A stretch of DNA of 37,120 bases from Candidatus Poribacteria bacterium (lineage in GTDB: Bacteria; Poribacteria; WGA-4E; WGA-3G). The stretch lies in the NCBI GenBank assembly GCA_022825665.1, contig JAJDWI010000123.1, positions 1 to 37,120 on the forward strand, read 5' to 3'. A program made the position numbers and the translations under genes. Shown piece after piece: positions 15,218-23,457 of this stretch; position 1 is the stretch's first letter, and each line of letters opens with the position of its first letter. The notes below the pieces were generated by a model. The model ran no database searches and had not been told where the DNA came from. It worked only from the letters and a program-made list of their open reading frames with translations.

Positions 15218-16315
15218 TTAGAGCCATTTCTTAACTTTGAAAAAGATAAACATTGTAATACCAATAAGTACCATTACAGATAATGCAACTGGATAACCCC
15301 ATTGCATTTCAAGTTCAGGCATAACTTTAAAATTCATTCCGTAAATACCTGCAATGAAGGTCAATGGTATGAAGAATGTTGCAACTACTGTCAATACCTT
15401 CATTACTTCATTCATTTTATGACTTAGTGCAGAACTATAAGTATCAAACAAACCTGATGCACATATCCGTAACGTATCCAATGAATGAATTAATTGGTTT
15501 AGATGATCATATAAGTCTTTATAATAGAGTTGTATATCAACTTTGAGTATAGGTATTTCTTCACTTAATACTTCCTCAATTACATCGCGTAATGGAATTA
15601 TAGGTTTACGAAGTAATAGAACTTGTCCCCTTAAATTATTGATTTTTTTTAGTATTTCAGGTGTGGGGTTAGTTATAGTTTCTTCTTCTATTGTTTCAAT
15701 TTGATCGCTAATTTGCTCTATCACGACAAAGTAATTGTCAACGATTAGATCAATCAATGCGTAGGCAAGATATCCAGACTGCATCATCCGTATTCTACCT
15801 TGTTGATTTTCAATCCTATCGTGAATAGGTTTAAATAACTTTTCTCCACTTTCTTGGATTAAGATAACGTGGCTTTGACCGATGATCAAATTTATTTGTA
15901 TGTCAGATACACTATACGTCTCAGAATTATAACTCAGACCTTTGAGTATAACGTATATATATTCATCAAATACCTCTATCTTGGGGAGTTGAGTCGGATT
16001 CATAATGTCTTCAAGGACAAGTGAGTTGATACCAAAATGTTCACCAACCTTTCTGATGAAATTCTCCTCATGGATTCCTTGAATATATATCCATGTTACT
16101 GTTTCAGCATTCTTAAATGTATCACATTCCTCAATCATTTCAATAGTGTTTTCATGATAATATGACTCATTGTAATCAATTTGGGTAATCTGGGTTGGTT
16201 CTGTCCGTTCATCACCGACATAAACAAGAGTTCCAGGCGGCAGCCCAACCTTATGAGAATATCTATTGAATAGATTAGACAGTGGGTTTTTCAATTGATT
16301 AGTGTCTCCCAACAA
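15218..16315 (-). CDS. corA: Magnesium/cobalt transporter CorA
   Basis: A 365-residue CorA. A large cytoplasmic N-terminal domain, rich in helices, is followed by two C-terminal transmembrane helices with the signature YGMNF (GIYGMNFKVMPELEMQWGYP). CorA is a homopentameric channel for Mg2+ that is closed by cytoplasmic Mg2+. The C-terminus KVKKWL has the usual basic ring. The start is uncertain. TTG at 16315 gives the longest form; a TTG at 16294 is preceded by GGGAGA at 10 bases and could be the true start. It is on the same strand as the mscS genes but separated from them by the palindromic element. Confidence 0.95.
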   Translation of the reverse strand: MLGDTNQLKNPLSNLFNRYSHKVGLPPGTLVYVGDERTEPTQITQIDYNESYYHENTIEMIEECDTFKNAETVTWIYIQGIHEENFIRKVGEHFGINSLVLEDIMNPTQLPKIEVFDEYIYVILKGLSYNSETYSVSDIQINLIIGQSHVILIQESGEKLFKPIHDRIENQQGRIRMMQSGYLAYALIDLIVDNYFVVIEQISDQIETIEEETITNPTPEILKKINNLRGQVLLLRKPIIPLRDVIEEVLSEEIPILKVDIQLYYKDLYDHLNQLIHSLDTLRICASGLFDTYSSALSHKMNEVMKVLTVVATFFIPLTFIAGIYGMNFKVMPELEMQWGYPVALSVMVLIGITMFIFFKVKKWL

Positions 16316-16451
16316 TTGGATCCAGTGATAGGAAGATGGTGATTTGCATTATACTGTGTCATTTTTGTCTTTCAATAGAAATAGTGGAGGTTATCAATAC
16401 TATATGTTGATTAGTAATGGGTTTAACATTCTGTGAATATGTTAGCAGATT

Positions 16452-18767
16452 CTAATCAATTGCGATCTGTTCTATGGAATGAACGAATAAGACATCGTTA
16501 ACATCTTGGAAACGTTGCAGCACGTCTGTCAATCGGTCAGAATTTATGTCTTCTGCTGTTATTCCGTAGATTACCAAATCTGCTTGAGCGGATCTATGTG
16601 CTACTTCTTGTTCTAATCCTTCCTCACTATCATAAGGTACAGAGGTGACATTCTGCATAGAAATAGGAAGTCTTCCTTCTTTGATAACATCTGAGAGTCT
16701 GTTAGCATCCAATTCAGCTTCCCAAGAACCGGAACATGCAAATAGACGGATCTTGGCACGTTTCCATTCTGGATGTCCCACCAGTATATATGCCAGTAAC
16801 AGCATCATAGGCACATTACTGATGTTGTCATCAGTTACCCATACATGAATTGAGGACCGGTATCCAAAGCGGTATTTCGTTGAACGTAGGATAAGGACAT
16901 TGAATAGAGATGCAACAGCAAGTTGAGCACCGAGTTTAACTTCGTCTATTTCTTCTGGATGATTTTTATCGAATTCCAGTAGGATGGAGTTATTTGGCAA
17001 ACCACTAATCCCAGGCATCTGGAGAGCATGAGCTAATGCAAGATCGAATGTTGGACAGATAAGCGAATCTACAAAAATACCTGCTCCGCTTGCTTCAGAT
17101 TGTTGTATTAAAGCTTCAACATGAATTCGTGCTGTGATTTCTTCTGTAAAAGAATATTCTCCAGGGAAAAATTGGATAAAGTGTCCAAATCCTTGTCTAT
17201 GGCATATCCAACGTAGGAGGTCAAAATGACCGAGACGTCGTTCCCCGAATTGTGTTATCGCTACGATTGAAGGTCGCCAACCACTGTCGGATGCACCTGC
17301 TCTGCTTTTCTGTAGTGTCGTCTGAAGCCATCTTGTTAATTGAAACATCGTCCCTTGGAATATACCTGTGATACCGAGAGGTTCACGGTTTCCGCGACGA
17401 AGTCCAATATAGATTGCGAGCATGATAAATATTGAAAGGGATGCATAGAACACATCTATCTGGAGCATCATTAAACCGCACATTACGGTTCCTAAGAGTG
17501 ATACATACCATCGTGAATGGAATGTTGGTCGGTAAGATGGATTTCCTGCAAAGTGTTCAAGGAATGACACAATGCATAAGGCTCCATAAGTAACAAGAAA
17601 GAACATGGTTAGAATCCGAGCGATGAAGTTTAGTTCTCCAATAGCAACGAACACCAGTGCAACTGCACCAGAGACGAAAGTTGCGGGAATCGGTTCTTGA
17701 CTTTTTCCTACACCTGTTCGCATGAGCCGGTTTAAACCTGGTATGGGTAAAACGTCGTCCCTTCCAAGTGCTTGCAGTGTTCTGGGAGCAATCATAATAG
17801 AACCGAGTGCTGATGATAACGATGCTGCACCTAATCCAATAAATATTGCTGGTCCCCAAGCAGATATTTTTGCCATTATAAATGGGTCATTCGCAAGAAA
17901 TTCAGGTAAAGCACTTTGACATAGTTTAAATGCCACAAATATATATATAACCATACCAGCAAGTGTAGCACTGATAGTTCCAAGTGGGATACTCCGTTGT
18001 GGGTTCTTCAAATCACCGGATAACCCTAAACCAGCAATCATCCCTGTAAAGGCAGGAAAACAGATAGCAAATACTTTACCAAAAGAATCAGCACCATCCT
18101 TTATTCCTTCCGTGATATTTAATGTTTCAGGACGAAATGGCACCTCGACCCCTTCAACCAATATGGTAGTACCTGGATTTCCAAGAAAAAATGTAGATAG
18201 TGATACAGTCAGAATTCCACAGATCAACCATAACATTGAAACTCCAATATTTGCACCTTTTGTCAACATAATGATGATAAGAATCAATGTGCCTGGGATG
18301 CTGATCCACCGGACATCAATAGCTTCCTTAAAGAATTCTGGATATTTTGCTACAAACATATCTAGTACAGGTTGAAAAGCTTCGGCAAATGCGACCATGT
18401 AAAATGCTATTGAAATTGCTTGCGAAATATACAGTGCTATTCCAATAGTACCACCGATACTTGTTCCGAATGAACGGCTAACGATATAGTAGGCACCACC
18501 CCCAGCAACTCTACGGTTTGTTGCTACTTCTGAAACGGCAAGTACTGTTGGGATAGTTACCAGATGTCCAAGCACAATGATCGCAAGACTTTTCAAAAAC
18601 CCAACATGACCTACTGCATAACCGAACCGTAGGAATAGTATTGCCCCTAATATAGTACTTATTGAGGCAAGAAAGACAGGAGCAGTACCAAATCCATGTC
18701 CATGTTGTTCAACACCATTGTTCCAATCAGAACCTGACTGATTTGTTTGTCTCAATTTTGAAAACAT
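16452..18767 (-). CDS. SLC12-like cation-chloride cotransporter (APC superfamily)
   Basis: A 771-residue transporter. Residues about 25-455 have twelve helices of the APC fold and read like the SLC12 family: GTAPVFLASISTILGAILFL, RFGYAVGHVGF and VAGGGAYYIVSRSFGTSIGG. The C-terminal 300 residues are a soluble domain starting at WRPSIVAITQF, as in Na-K-Cl and K-Cl cotransporters. Bacterial relatives are known, though in bacteria the ions carried are mostly unproven. Amino-acid permeases of the same superfamily lack this long C-terminal domain. GAAGGA lies 8 bases before the ATG. It has a 136-base gap to corA. Confidence 0.88.
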   Translation of the reverse strand: MFSKLRQTNQSGSDWNNGVEQHGHGFGTAPVFLASISTILGAILFLRFGYAVGHVGFLKSLAIIVLGHLVTIPTVLAVSEVATNRRVAGGGAYYIVSRSFGTSIGGTIGIALYISQAISIAFYMVAFAEAFQPVLDMFVAKYPEFFKEAIDVRWISIPGTLILIIIMLTKGANIGVSMLWLICGILTVSLSTFFLGNPGTTILVEGVEVPFRPETLNITEGIKDGADSFGKVFAICFPAFTGMIAGLGLSGDLKNPQRSIPLGTISATLAGMVIYIFVAFKLCQSALPEFLANDPFIMAKISAWGPAIFIGLGAASLSSALGSIMIAPRTLQALGRDDVLPIPGLNRLMRTGVGKSQEPIPATFVSGAVALVFVAIGELNFIARILTMFFLVTYGALCIVSFLEHFAGNPSYRPTFHSRWYVSLLGTVMCGLMMLQIDVFYASLSIFIMLAIYIGLRRGNREPLGITGIFQGTMFQLTRWLQTTLQKSRAGASDSGWRPSIVAITQFGERRLGHFDLLRWICHRQGFGHFIQFFPGEYSFTEEITARIHVEALIQQSEASGAGIFVDSLICPTFDLALAHALQMPGISGLPNNSILLEFDKNHPEEIDEVKLGAQLAVASLFNVLILRSTKYRFGYRSSIHVWVTDDNISNVPMMLLLAYILVGHPEWKRAKIRLFACSGSWEAELDANRLSDVIKEGRLPISMQNVTSVPYDSEEGLEQEVAHRSAQADLVIYGITAEDINSDRLTDVLQRFQDVNDVLFVHSIEQIAID

Positions 18768-18887
18768 TTTATGATTCCTTCAGCAAAGTGCTGATAACTT
18801 AATCATGATTTCAACTGCAATGTCCCACAAGCATTATGACTTTATGTCAAGGAGATTGATATGATAATATAGGAAATACAGTTTAGG

Positions 18888-19640
18888 TTACAGTGTAACT
18901 CGTAAAATAGATAGATATTTATAGTGTAAATTATCAGTTAATGGTGCGCTATTATACGATAATGAACCACTAAAACGCAATCCGAGACGCGTTGTAAGAC
19001 TGACAGTAATTGCAGGTTCAGCCGAAAAACGATAGTTCTTGAAACCTACTTCTGGTGTGAATTTCACCACGGTATTTAACTTTTTCCAACCTATAGAGGA
19101 AAAGGCTAACCATCGAAACGAAGTAGGATCAAATTTCTTCAATGTAAGATCTTTATGTGGTTGTATGTTTTCTATGAAATAACCTACACCTCCAGAAATT
19201 CGAAGTGAATCTTTCTCATATATCCCAGGTCGGATATAACTTCCGATTTGGGAAGTCAAGGCACTACCTGCACGGATGTTCCGTTCTAAATCTGTAAATG
19301 CTTCTATGCCAAATTTATTAATCCGCATACCACCTTGTATATGGACCTTGATGATTTCTGAAAGAATACCTTCTTCTCCAGAGGCACGCGAACCAAAAAT
19401 ACCGCCCCAACCGTTAATATTCTTAAAGGGCAGAACTGCGGTTAACGATAATGTTTGCGATGCACCATCACCTGAAAATCCGAAGTCTACTGTTTTCGCA
19501 TCAGTTGGTAAATCTGCAAATTGACTGTAGGCAGGAATTGCTAAACAAATAAATAGAATTACCAACAGTCCCAATACATAATTGGCATGTTCATCCTTTT
19601 TATTAGAGTTCATTCGTTGGTTATGTTTTAGACTAATCAT
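18888..19640 (-). CDS. Predicted outer-membrane beta-barrel protein
   Basis: I do not recognise a specific family. After an N-terminal signal (hydrophobic VLGLLVILFICLAIPAYSQ, cut probably after AYS), the 250-residue protein is dominated by alternating hydrophobic and polar residues with aromatic ends, for example KVHIQGGMRINKFGIEAF, FRWLAFSSIGWKKLNTVVKF and the C-terminal YKYLSILRVTL, the pattern of barrel strands. The start may be ATG 19640 or 19613; neither has a good ribosome-binding site. It has 49 bases to the next minus-strand gene and may form an envelope group with the two following proteins. Confidence 0.65.
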   Translation of the reverse strand: MISLKHNQRMNSNKKDEHANYVLGLLVILFICLAIPAYSQFADLPTDAKTVDFGFSGDGASQTLSLTAVLPFKNINGWGGIFGSRASGEEGILSEIIKVHIQGGMRINKFGIEAFTDLERNIRAGSALTSQIGSYIRPGIYEKDSLRISGGVGYFIENIQPHKDLTLKKFDPTSFRWLAFSSIGWKKLNTVVKFTPEVGFKNYRFSAEPAITVSLTTRLGLRFSGSLSYNSAPLTDNLHYKYLSILRVTL

Positions 19641-19689
19641 ACTATTCGGGTTAGTATCACATGTATGTCTGAACCATTTCTCCTTGAAT

Positions 19690-20187
19690 TCAATTATTAT
19701 ATCTGTTAATAAGGATTCCGATTAGACATGCATCTGTTAAACTTCCAACAATACAACCCATTAATGCCCAATTATACCTCTGTTTTTTCATTTCGATTTT
19801 GTATGTATCAGTATAAAAAGCGATATATTTCGGAGATTTGCCTAAAAAACGTGCAGAAGGAATTGTTTTATCGTTACGTTGTGAATATACAGGACCAATA
19901 ATAGAGAAAAAACAACCTGCAGTAAACCACAAAGTTTTGTTGATATGTGCTTTTACATCTCGTTTTGCATCTGCAACAGCATTAGTCTCAGCCGATTTAC
20001 CACTATCGGCTGTATCTTTTTTATTTCGTTGATCATTATTATTCGCCTCGCCTGCAATTTGGTTTTCACCAATATCATACTGTACGGGATCTGGGTCATG
20101 TGCTTGAATATTAATTAGTAAAGGAGTACAAAACATTAGTAAAGTAATAACAAAAACCAAGAGATCAAAATATGTATATATCTTCAT
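19690..20187 (-). CDS. Small membrane protein of unknown function
   Basis: A 165-residue protein. It has an N-terminal hydrophobic segment (about 8-27), a polar, Asn/Asp/Lys-rich middle (about 30-80), a glycine-containing helix LWFTAGCFFSIIGPVYSQ, the segment FLGKSPKYIAFYTDTYKIEMKK and a last helix WALMGCIVGSLTDACLIGIL. The GKSP-YIAFYTDTYK stretch looks conserved and may define a family of unknown function. The start is well supported: AAAGGAGTTGG ends next to the ATG. Nothing in the sequence points to a reaction. Confidence 0.7.
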   Translation of the reverse strand: MKIYTYFDLLVFVITLLMFCTPLLINIQAHDPDPVQYDIGENQIAGEANNNDQRNKKDTADSGKSAETNAVADAKRDVKAHINKTLWFTAGCFFSIIGPVYSQRNDKTIPSARFLGKSPKYIAFYTDTYKIEMKKQRYNWALMGCIVGSLTDACLIGILINRYNN

Positions 20188-20302
20188 TCCAACTCCTTTA
20201 AGGTAATACTTGTACCTCTATTATCTAAGTATTTGCAATGTAAATCTCAATGATAGCCAAATTAATATTCAATTCGGGTAGCCCCAAATATCCTCTGAAT
20301 TA

Positions 20303-21007
20303 CTACTTTTTATCATAAACATGTGCGGTAGAAATATCAGACCAGTAAATTACGAGTAATTTACCATCCCATGTGTATGTGCTGTTGGTTGGGGTCTGTA
20401 TGCCATCATCATACCAATTGATTATTCCTTTATTTTTATCAAATGGTTCGATTAATTTATATGCTCCGGAAAAGAATTGTAAATTTTCTTCAAATTGTCT
20501 TGTAAATGTACTCGTTGTTAGTCGCAATACTCCACCTTGAGTGTCTACGGTTTCACTGTTTACTTGTGTAAGAATAAGTTCATATTCCCCGCTAAGTGCG
20601 TTTGCTACTTCGTATGCTTTTGAAAAAACAAGAATTGAATCAGACTTAGAGATAAGTTCTTCACCTTCGTCCTTCACAGAAACACGAACTGTAACAGTCT
20701 TCGGAGGTGCAATTTCATCATTAACCAATACTGGGGCAGTCCATTGCACTGTGGGTTCACTGCCTCCTTGTAGGATACCATCAGATACATGCCATGAATA
20801 GATTATGGTGTCATCTTCTGGGTCGTACGCACTCACTGTGAATTCGACGGTTTTACCGTATTCAACTTGTTTTGGCACGTCAAAACTGTTGATTGTAGGT
20901 TCTGCGTTTCTCCAATTATCATATAGATCGCAACTACTCAACATTGTCCCTAAAAGTACTAAGAGTATCACAGTCGCACATTGTAGGGAATTCAATAAGA
21001 ATTTCAT
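20303..21007 (-). CDS. Lipoprotein with PKD/Ig-like domain
   Basis: A 234-residue lipoprotein. The signal peptide ends in the lipobox LSSC (Cys26 or so), followed by DLYDN. The middle resembles a PKD or Ig-like sandwich: PTINSFDVPKQVEYGKTVEF, DPEDDTIIYSWHVSDG, then VTVRVSVKDEGEE. The C-terminal third (about 150-234) is strand-rich, including YELILTQVNS and YTWDGKLLVIYWSD, and is like lipocalin-type small lipoprotein domains. It is probably anchored to the inner or outer membrane. The promoter region is shared with the DUF6785 gene, which runs the other way. Confidence 0.78.
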   Translation of the reverse strand: MKFLLNSLQCATVILLVLLGTMLSSCDLYDNWRNAEPTINSFDVPKQVEYGKTVEFTVSAYDPEDDTIIYSWHVSDGILQGGSEPTVQWTAPVLVNDEIAPPKTVTVRVSVKDEGEELISKSDSILVFSKAYEVANALSGEYELILTQVNSETVDTQGGVLRLTTSTFTRQFEENLQFFSGAYKLIEPFDKNKGIINWYDDGIQTPTNSTYTWDGKLLVIYWSDISTAHVYDKK

Positions 21008-21330
21008 CTATTGTTCCACCCTCAAATTTCCAATTATGTATATGCTTAGATGGTTATGCTTTATGCTGGTTCGTTTTTTGAGTATTATTTTGATATTAGA
21101 TGTAGAAAATATGATAAGCCTAACGCTTAACAGTGATTTCTCAATTGATATTTTCCCTAAGTAGTTTATCACAGCAAAAGTATAATGGTTTACATTATAC
21201 TTTAGTGAATAGCCATTTGTCAAATAAAATGCTACAACAGTAGGATTTTTTAATTTTAAGAAACTTCTATTGATACCTGTTACAAGGAGTTAAAATCGTA
21301 TATCAAGGATTGCTTGCATTATACGTCTCT

Positions 21331-21372
21331 GACACGCGTAGGGAACTACGATCGATCCGACCTACGCGTGTC
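21331..21372. repeat. 12-bp perfect inverted repeat
   Basis: GACACGCGTAGG (21331-21342) and CCTACGCGTGTC (21361-21372) enclose 18 bases. The string at 21352-21366 is the reverse complement of 207-221, so part of this is a dispersed repeat. There is no T-tract, so a simple rho-independent terminator is unlikely. Confidence 0.75.
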
Positions 21373-21437
21373 ATTTACACATTCACGCTTGTGAAAAAAG
21401 TTGCTGAATTATCAACTAAATTTACAAGGAATAGAAG

Positions 21438-21466
21438 TTGACAACCTGTGTGTATTACTGTAGACT
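21438..21466 (+). promoter_or_regulatory. Sigma70-type promoter for the DUF6785 gene
   Basis: A perfect -35 TTGACA (21438-21443), a 17-base spacer and a -10 of TAGACT (21461-21466), matching four of six. The start codon is about 38 bases downstream. Confidence 0.6.
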
Positions 21467-21504
21467 ACAATAAGAACTTCTGCTCTATTACAATGTGAAA
21501 CTAC

Positions 21505-23457
21505 ATGGACAATCAACCTACCGTATCATCAAAACCTTCTCAGATTCCTACCCACGGAGTTACATTCAAATCCATACTAATTGCCTCTGTCCTAATTCCT
21601 ATTAATTGCTATTGGGTGATTGAAATGGAGGTAATCCGATATTCAGGACATCCAGTAACGATTTCACTCTTCTTTAATGTAATTTTTAGTTTGTTCGTGC
21701 TAATAGGGTTTAACCAGTTGTTGCGACGTTTTCTTCCACGAATTGCATTGGTGCAAAGCGAATTGGTCATTGTTTATCTAATGCTATCTATTGCGTCAGG
21801 AATAACAGGACACGATATGTTGGAAATATTGGTACCGATGTTAGGACATGCATTTCGCTTTGCAACTCCAGAAAATGAATGGCAGCAGTTGTTTTTACCG
21901 TTTCTCCCAGAATGGCTTACGGTCAGTAATAATAGATTATTACAAGGTTATTATGAAGGAGATCTACCACTTTATACAATTGATACCTTATTTGGTTGGG
22001 CAACACCTGTATTGTGGTGGACTGCATTTATCACTGTTTTAGTTTTCGGCATGTTGTGCATAAATGTAATCATACGCAAGCAGTGGATTGAATATGAAAA
22101 ACTAAGTTATCCCATAATACATCTGCCACTCAATCTAACAGAAACGGATCATAATCGATTTTTTAAGAATAAATTAATGTGGTTAGGTTTCGGCATTGCT
22201 GGTGGTTTAGTATTATGGAACGGTATCAGTTTTTTATTTCCATTCCTACCTGAATTACGTACCCGTAATCAGAGCTATCAGATTTTTACTGAGAGTCCTT
22301 GGAACGCTATGGGTAGAATTCCCTTTTCGCTATATCCATTTGCAATTGGTCTTGGATTCTTTATTCCGCTTGATCTCTCATTTTCTTGTTGGTTTTTTTT
22401 CTGGTATTGGCGTTTATTACGGGTAGTCGGGGCAATGTTTGGGTTTCGAAATCTACCCGGATTTCCATATATGAACGAACAGGCATCTGGAGGGTATCTG
22501 GCATTGTGCGTATTGGCTGTATGGGCAAGCCGACGACATCTTCTCCATGTGGGGCAAATGATATTTGGTCGAAACACATCTCAAGAGGATACAGATTCTC
22601 CGATCTCATACGGCACAGCAGTCTTTGGTCTGATCGCAGTGATGATTGCTTTGGTTATATTTTGTTACTATGGTGGGGCAAACATCTGGGTTATGTTTGC
22701 ATTTTTTGCTATATATTATATGATTTCTATAGCAATCACCCGTATGCGTGCGGAGTTAGGTACGCCTGTGCATGACTTGCACTATTCCGGACCTGATCAA
22801 ATCTTAACGCGGGTCATAGGAACAAGACGGTTAGGTAGAGATAATCTCATTATGTTCTCAATGTTTTGGTTCATCAACCGGGCATATAGGAGTCACCCGA
22901 TGCCACACCAATTGGAAGGATTTAAAATCATTGAACGCACGAACATGACGATGCGTAGGATCGTCTTTGCTTTGATGTTAGCAACCGTATTGGGGTCATT
23001 GGCGGGTTTTTGGTCATTAATTGACAGAGGATATCAATTAGGTATGGAAGTACGAGCTTCCTCTCCATCCTTGACAGCATTTGGTATTGAACCGTATAGA
23101 CGTTTAGCAGGCTGGCTTCAATCTTCATCCGACACACTCATACCAGAAAGTGGGTTTATGGGATTTGGTTTTCTGATGACAACCGTCCTGATGTTATGCC
23201 GCATGCAGTTTGTGTGGTGGCCGTTTCATCCTGCCGGATTTGCTATTTCTACAAGTTGGGGAATGAATGTTACATGGGGCTGTCTTTTCATGAGTTGGTT
23301 AATTAAACTGGTCATCCTCAAGTATGGTGGACCTGTGAAATATCGTAAAATAGCACCCTTTTTCTTAGGTCTTATTCTTGGAGAATTCACAGTAGGAAGT
23401 ATCTGGACGATTATAGGAATTGTTGGGGGAATACCAACCTACGGTTTCTGGGTTTAA
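21505..23457 (+). CDS. DUF6785-type large membrane protein
   Basis: A 650-residue protein with about twelve to fourteen hydrophobic helices. Features that look familiar from the DUF6785/DUF6784 type are SELVIVYLMLSIASGITGHD, the region HAFRFATPENEWQQLF and RMRAELGTPVHDLHYSGPDQ. The family is frequent in Poribacteria and Planctomycetes; function is unknown. The overall helix pattern resembles OPT-type transporters, but I see no substrate motif. The start lacks a clear ribosome-binding site. The stop TAA overlaps that of the converging P-type ATPase-like gene by four bases. Confidence 0.8.
   Translation: MDNQPTVSSKPSQIPTHGVTFKSILIASVLIPINCYWVIEMEVIRYSGHPVTISLFFNVIFSLFVLIGFNQLLRRFLPRIALVQSELVIVYLMLSIASGITGHDMLEILVPMLGHAFRFATPENEWQQLFLPFLPEWLTVSNNRLLQGYYEGDLPLYTIDTLFGWATPVLWWTAFITVLVFGMLCINVIIRKQWIEYEKLSYPIIHLPLNLTETDHNRFFKNKLMWLGFGIAGGLVLWNGISFLFPFLPELRTRNQSYQIFTESPWNAMGRIPFSLYPFAIGLGFFIPLDLSFSCWFFFWYWRLLRVVGAMFGFRNLPGFPYMNEQASGGYLALCVLAVWASRRHLLHVGQMIFGRNTSQEDTDSPISYGTAVFGLIAVMIALVIFCYYGGANIWVMFAFFAIYYMISIAITRMRAELGTPVHDLHYSGPDQILTRVIGTRRLGRDNLIMFSMFWFINRAYRSHPMPHQLEGFKIIERTNMTMRRIVFALMLATVLGSLAGFWSLIDRGYQLGMEVRASSPSLTAFGIEPYRRLAGWLQSSSDTLIPESGFMGFGFLMTTVLMLCRMQFVWWPFHPAGFAISTSWGMNVTWGCLFMSWLIKLVILKYGGPVKYRKIAPFFLGLILGEFTVGSIWTIIGIVGGIPTYGFWV

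Larger units (their letters stand above)
21008..21504. other. Divergent intergenic region
   Basis: About 500 bases without a convincing gene between the lipoprotein gene and the DUF6785 gene. It is AT-rich and contains the 12-bp inverted repeat at 21331-21372, the short palindrome TTCACGCTTGTGAA (21382-21395) and a good sigma70-type promoter at 21438-21466. The open frame on the minus strand at 21008-21223 has no start signal or family features and is considered chance. Confidence 0.7.

Noticed and set aside
21008-21223. 71-codon minus-strand frame upstream of the lipoprotein
   Set aside because: AT-rich, no ribosome-binding site, no domain features; more likely leader or promoter region.
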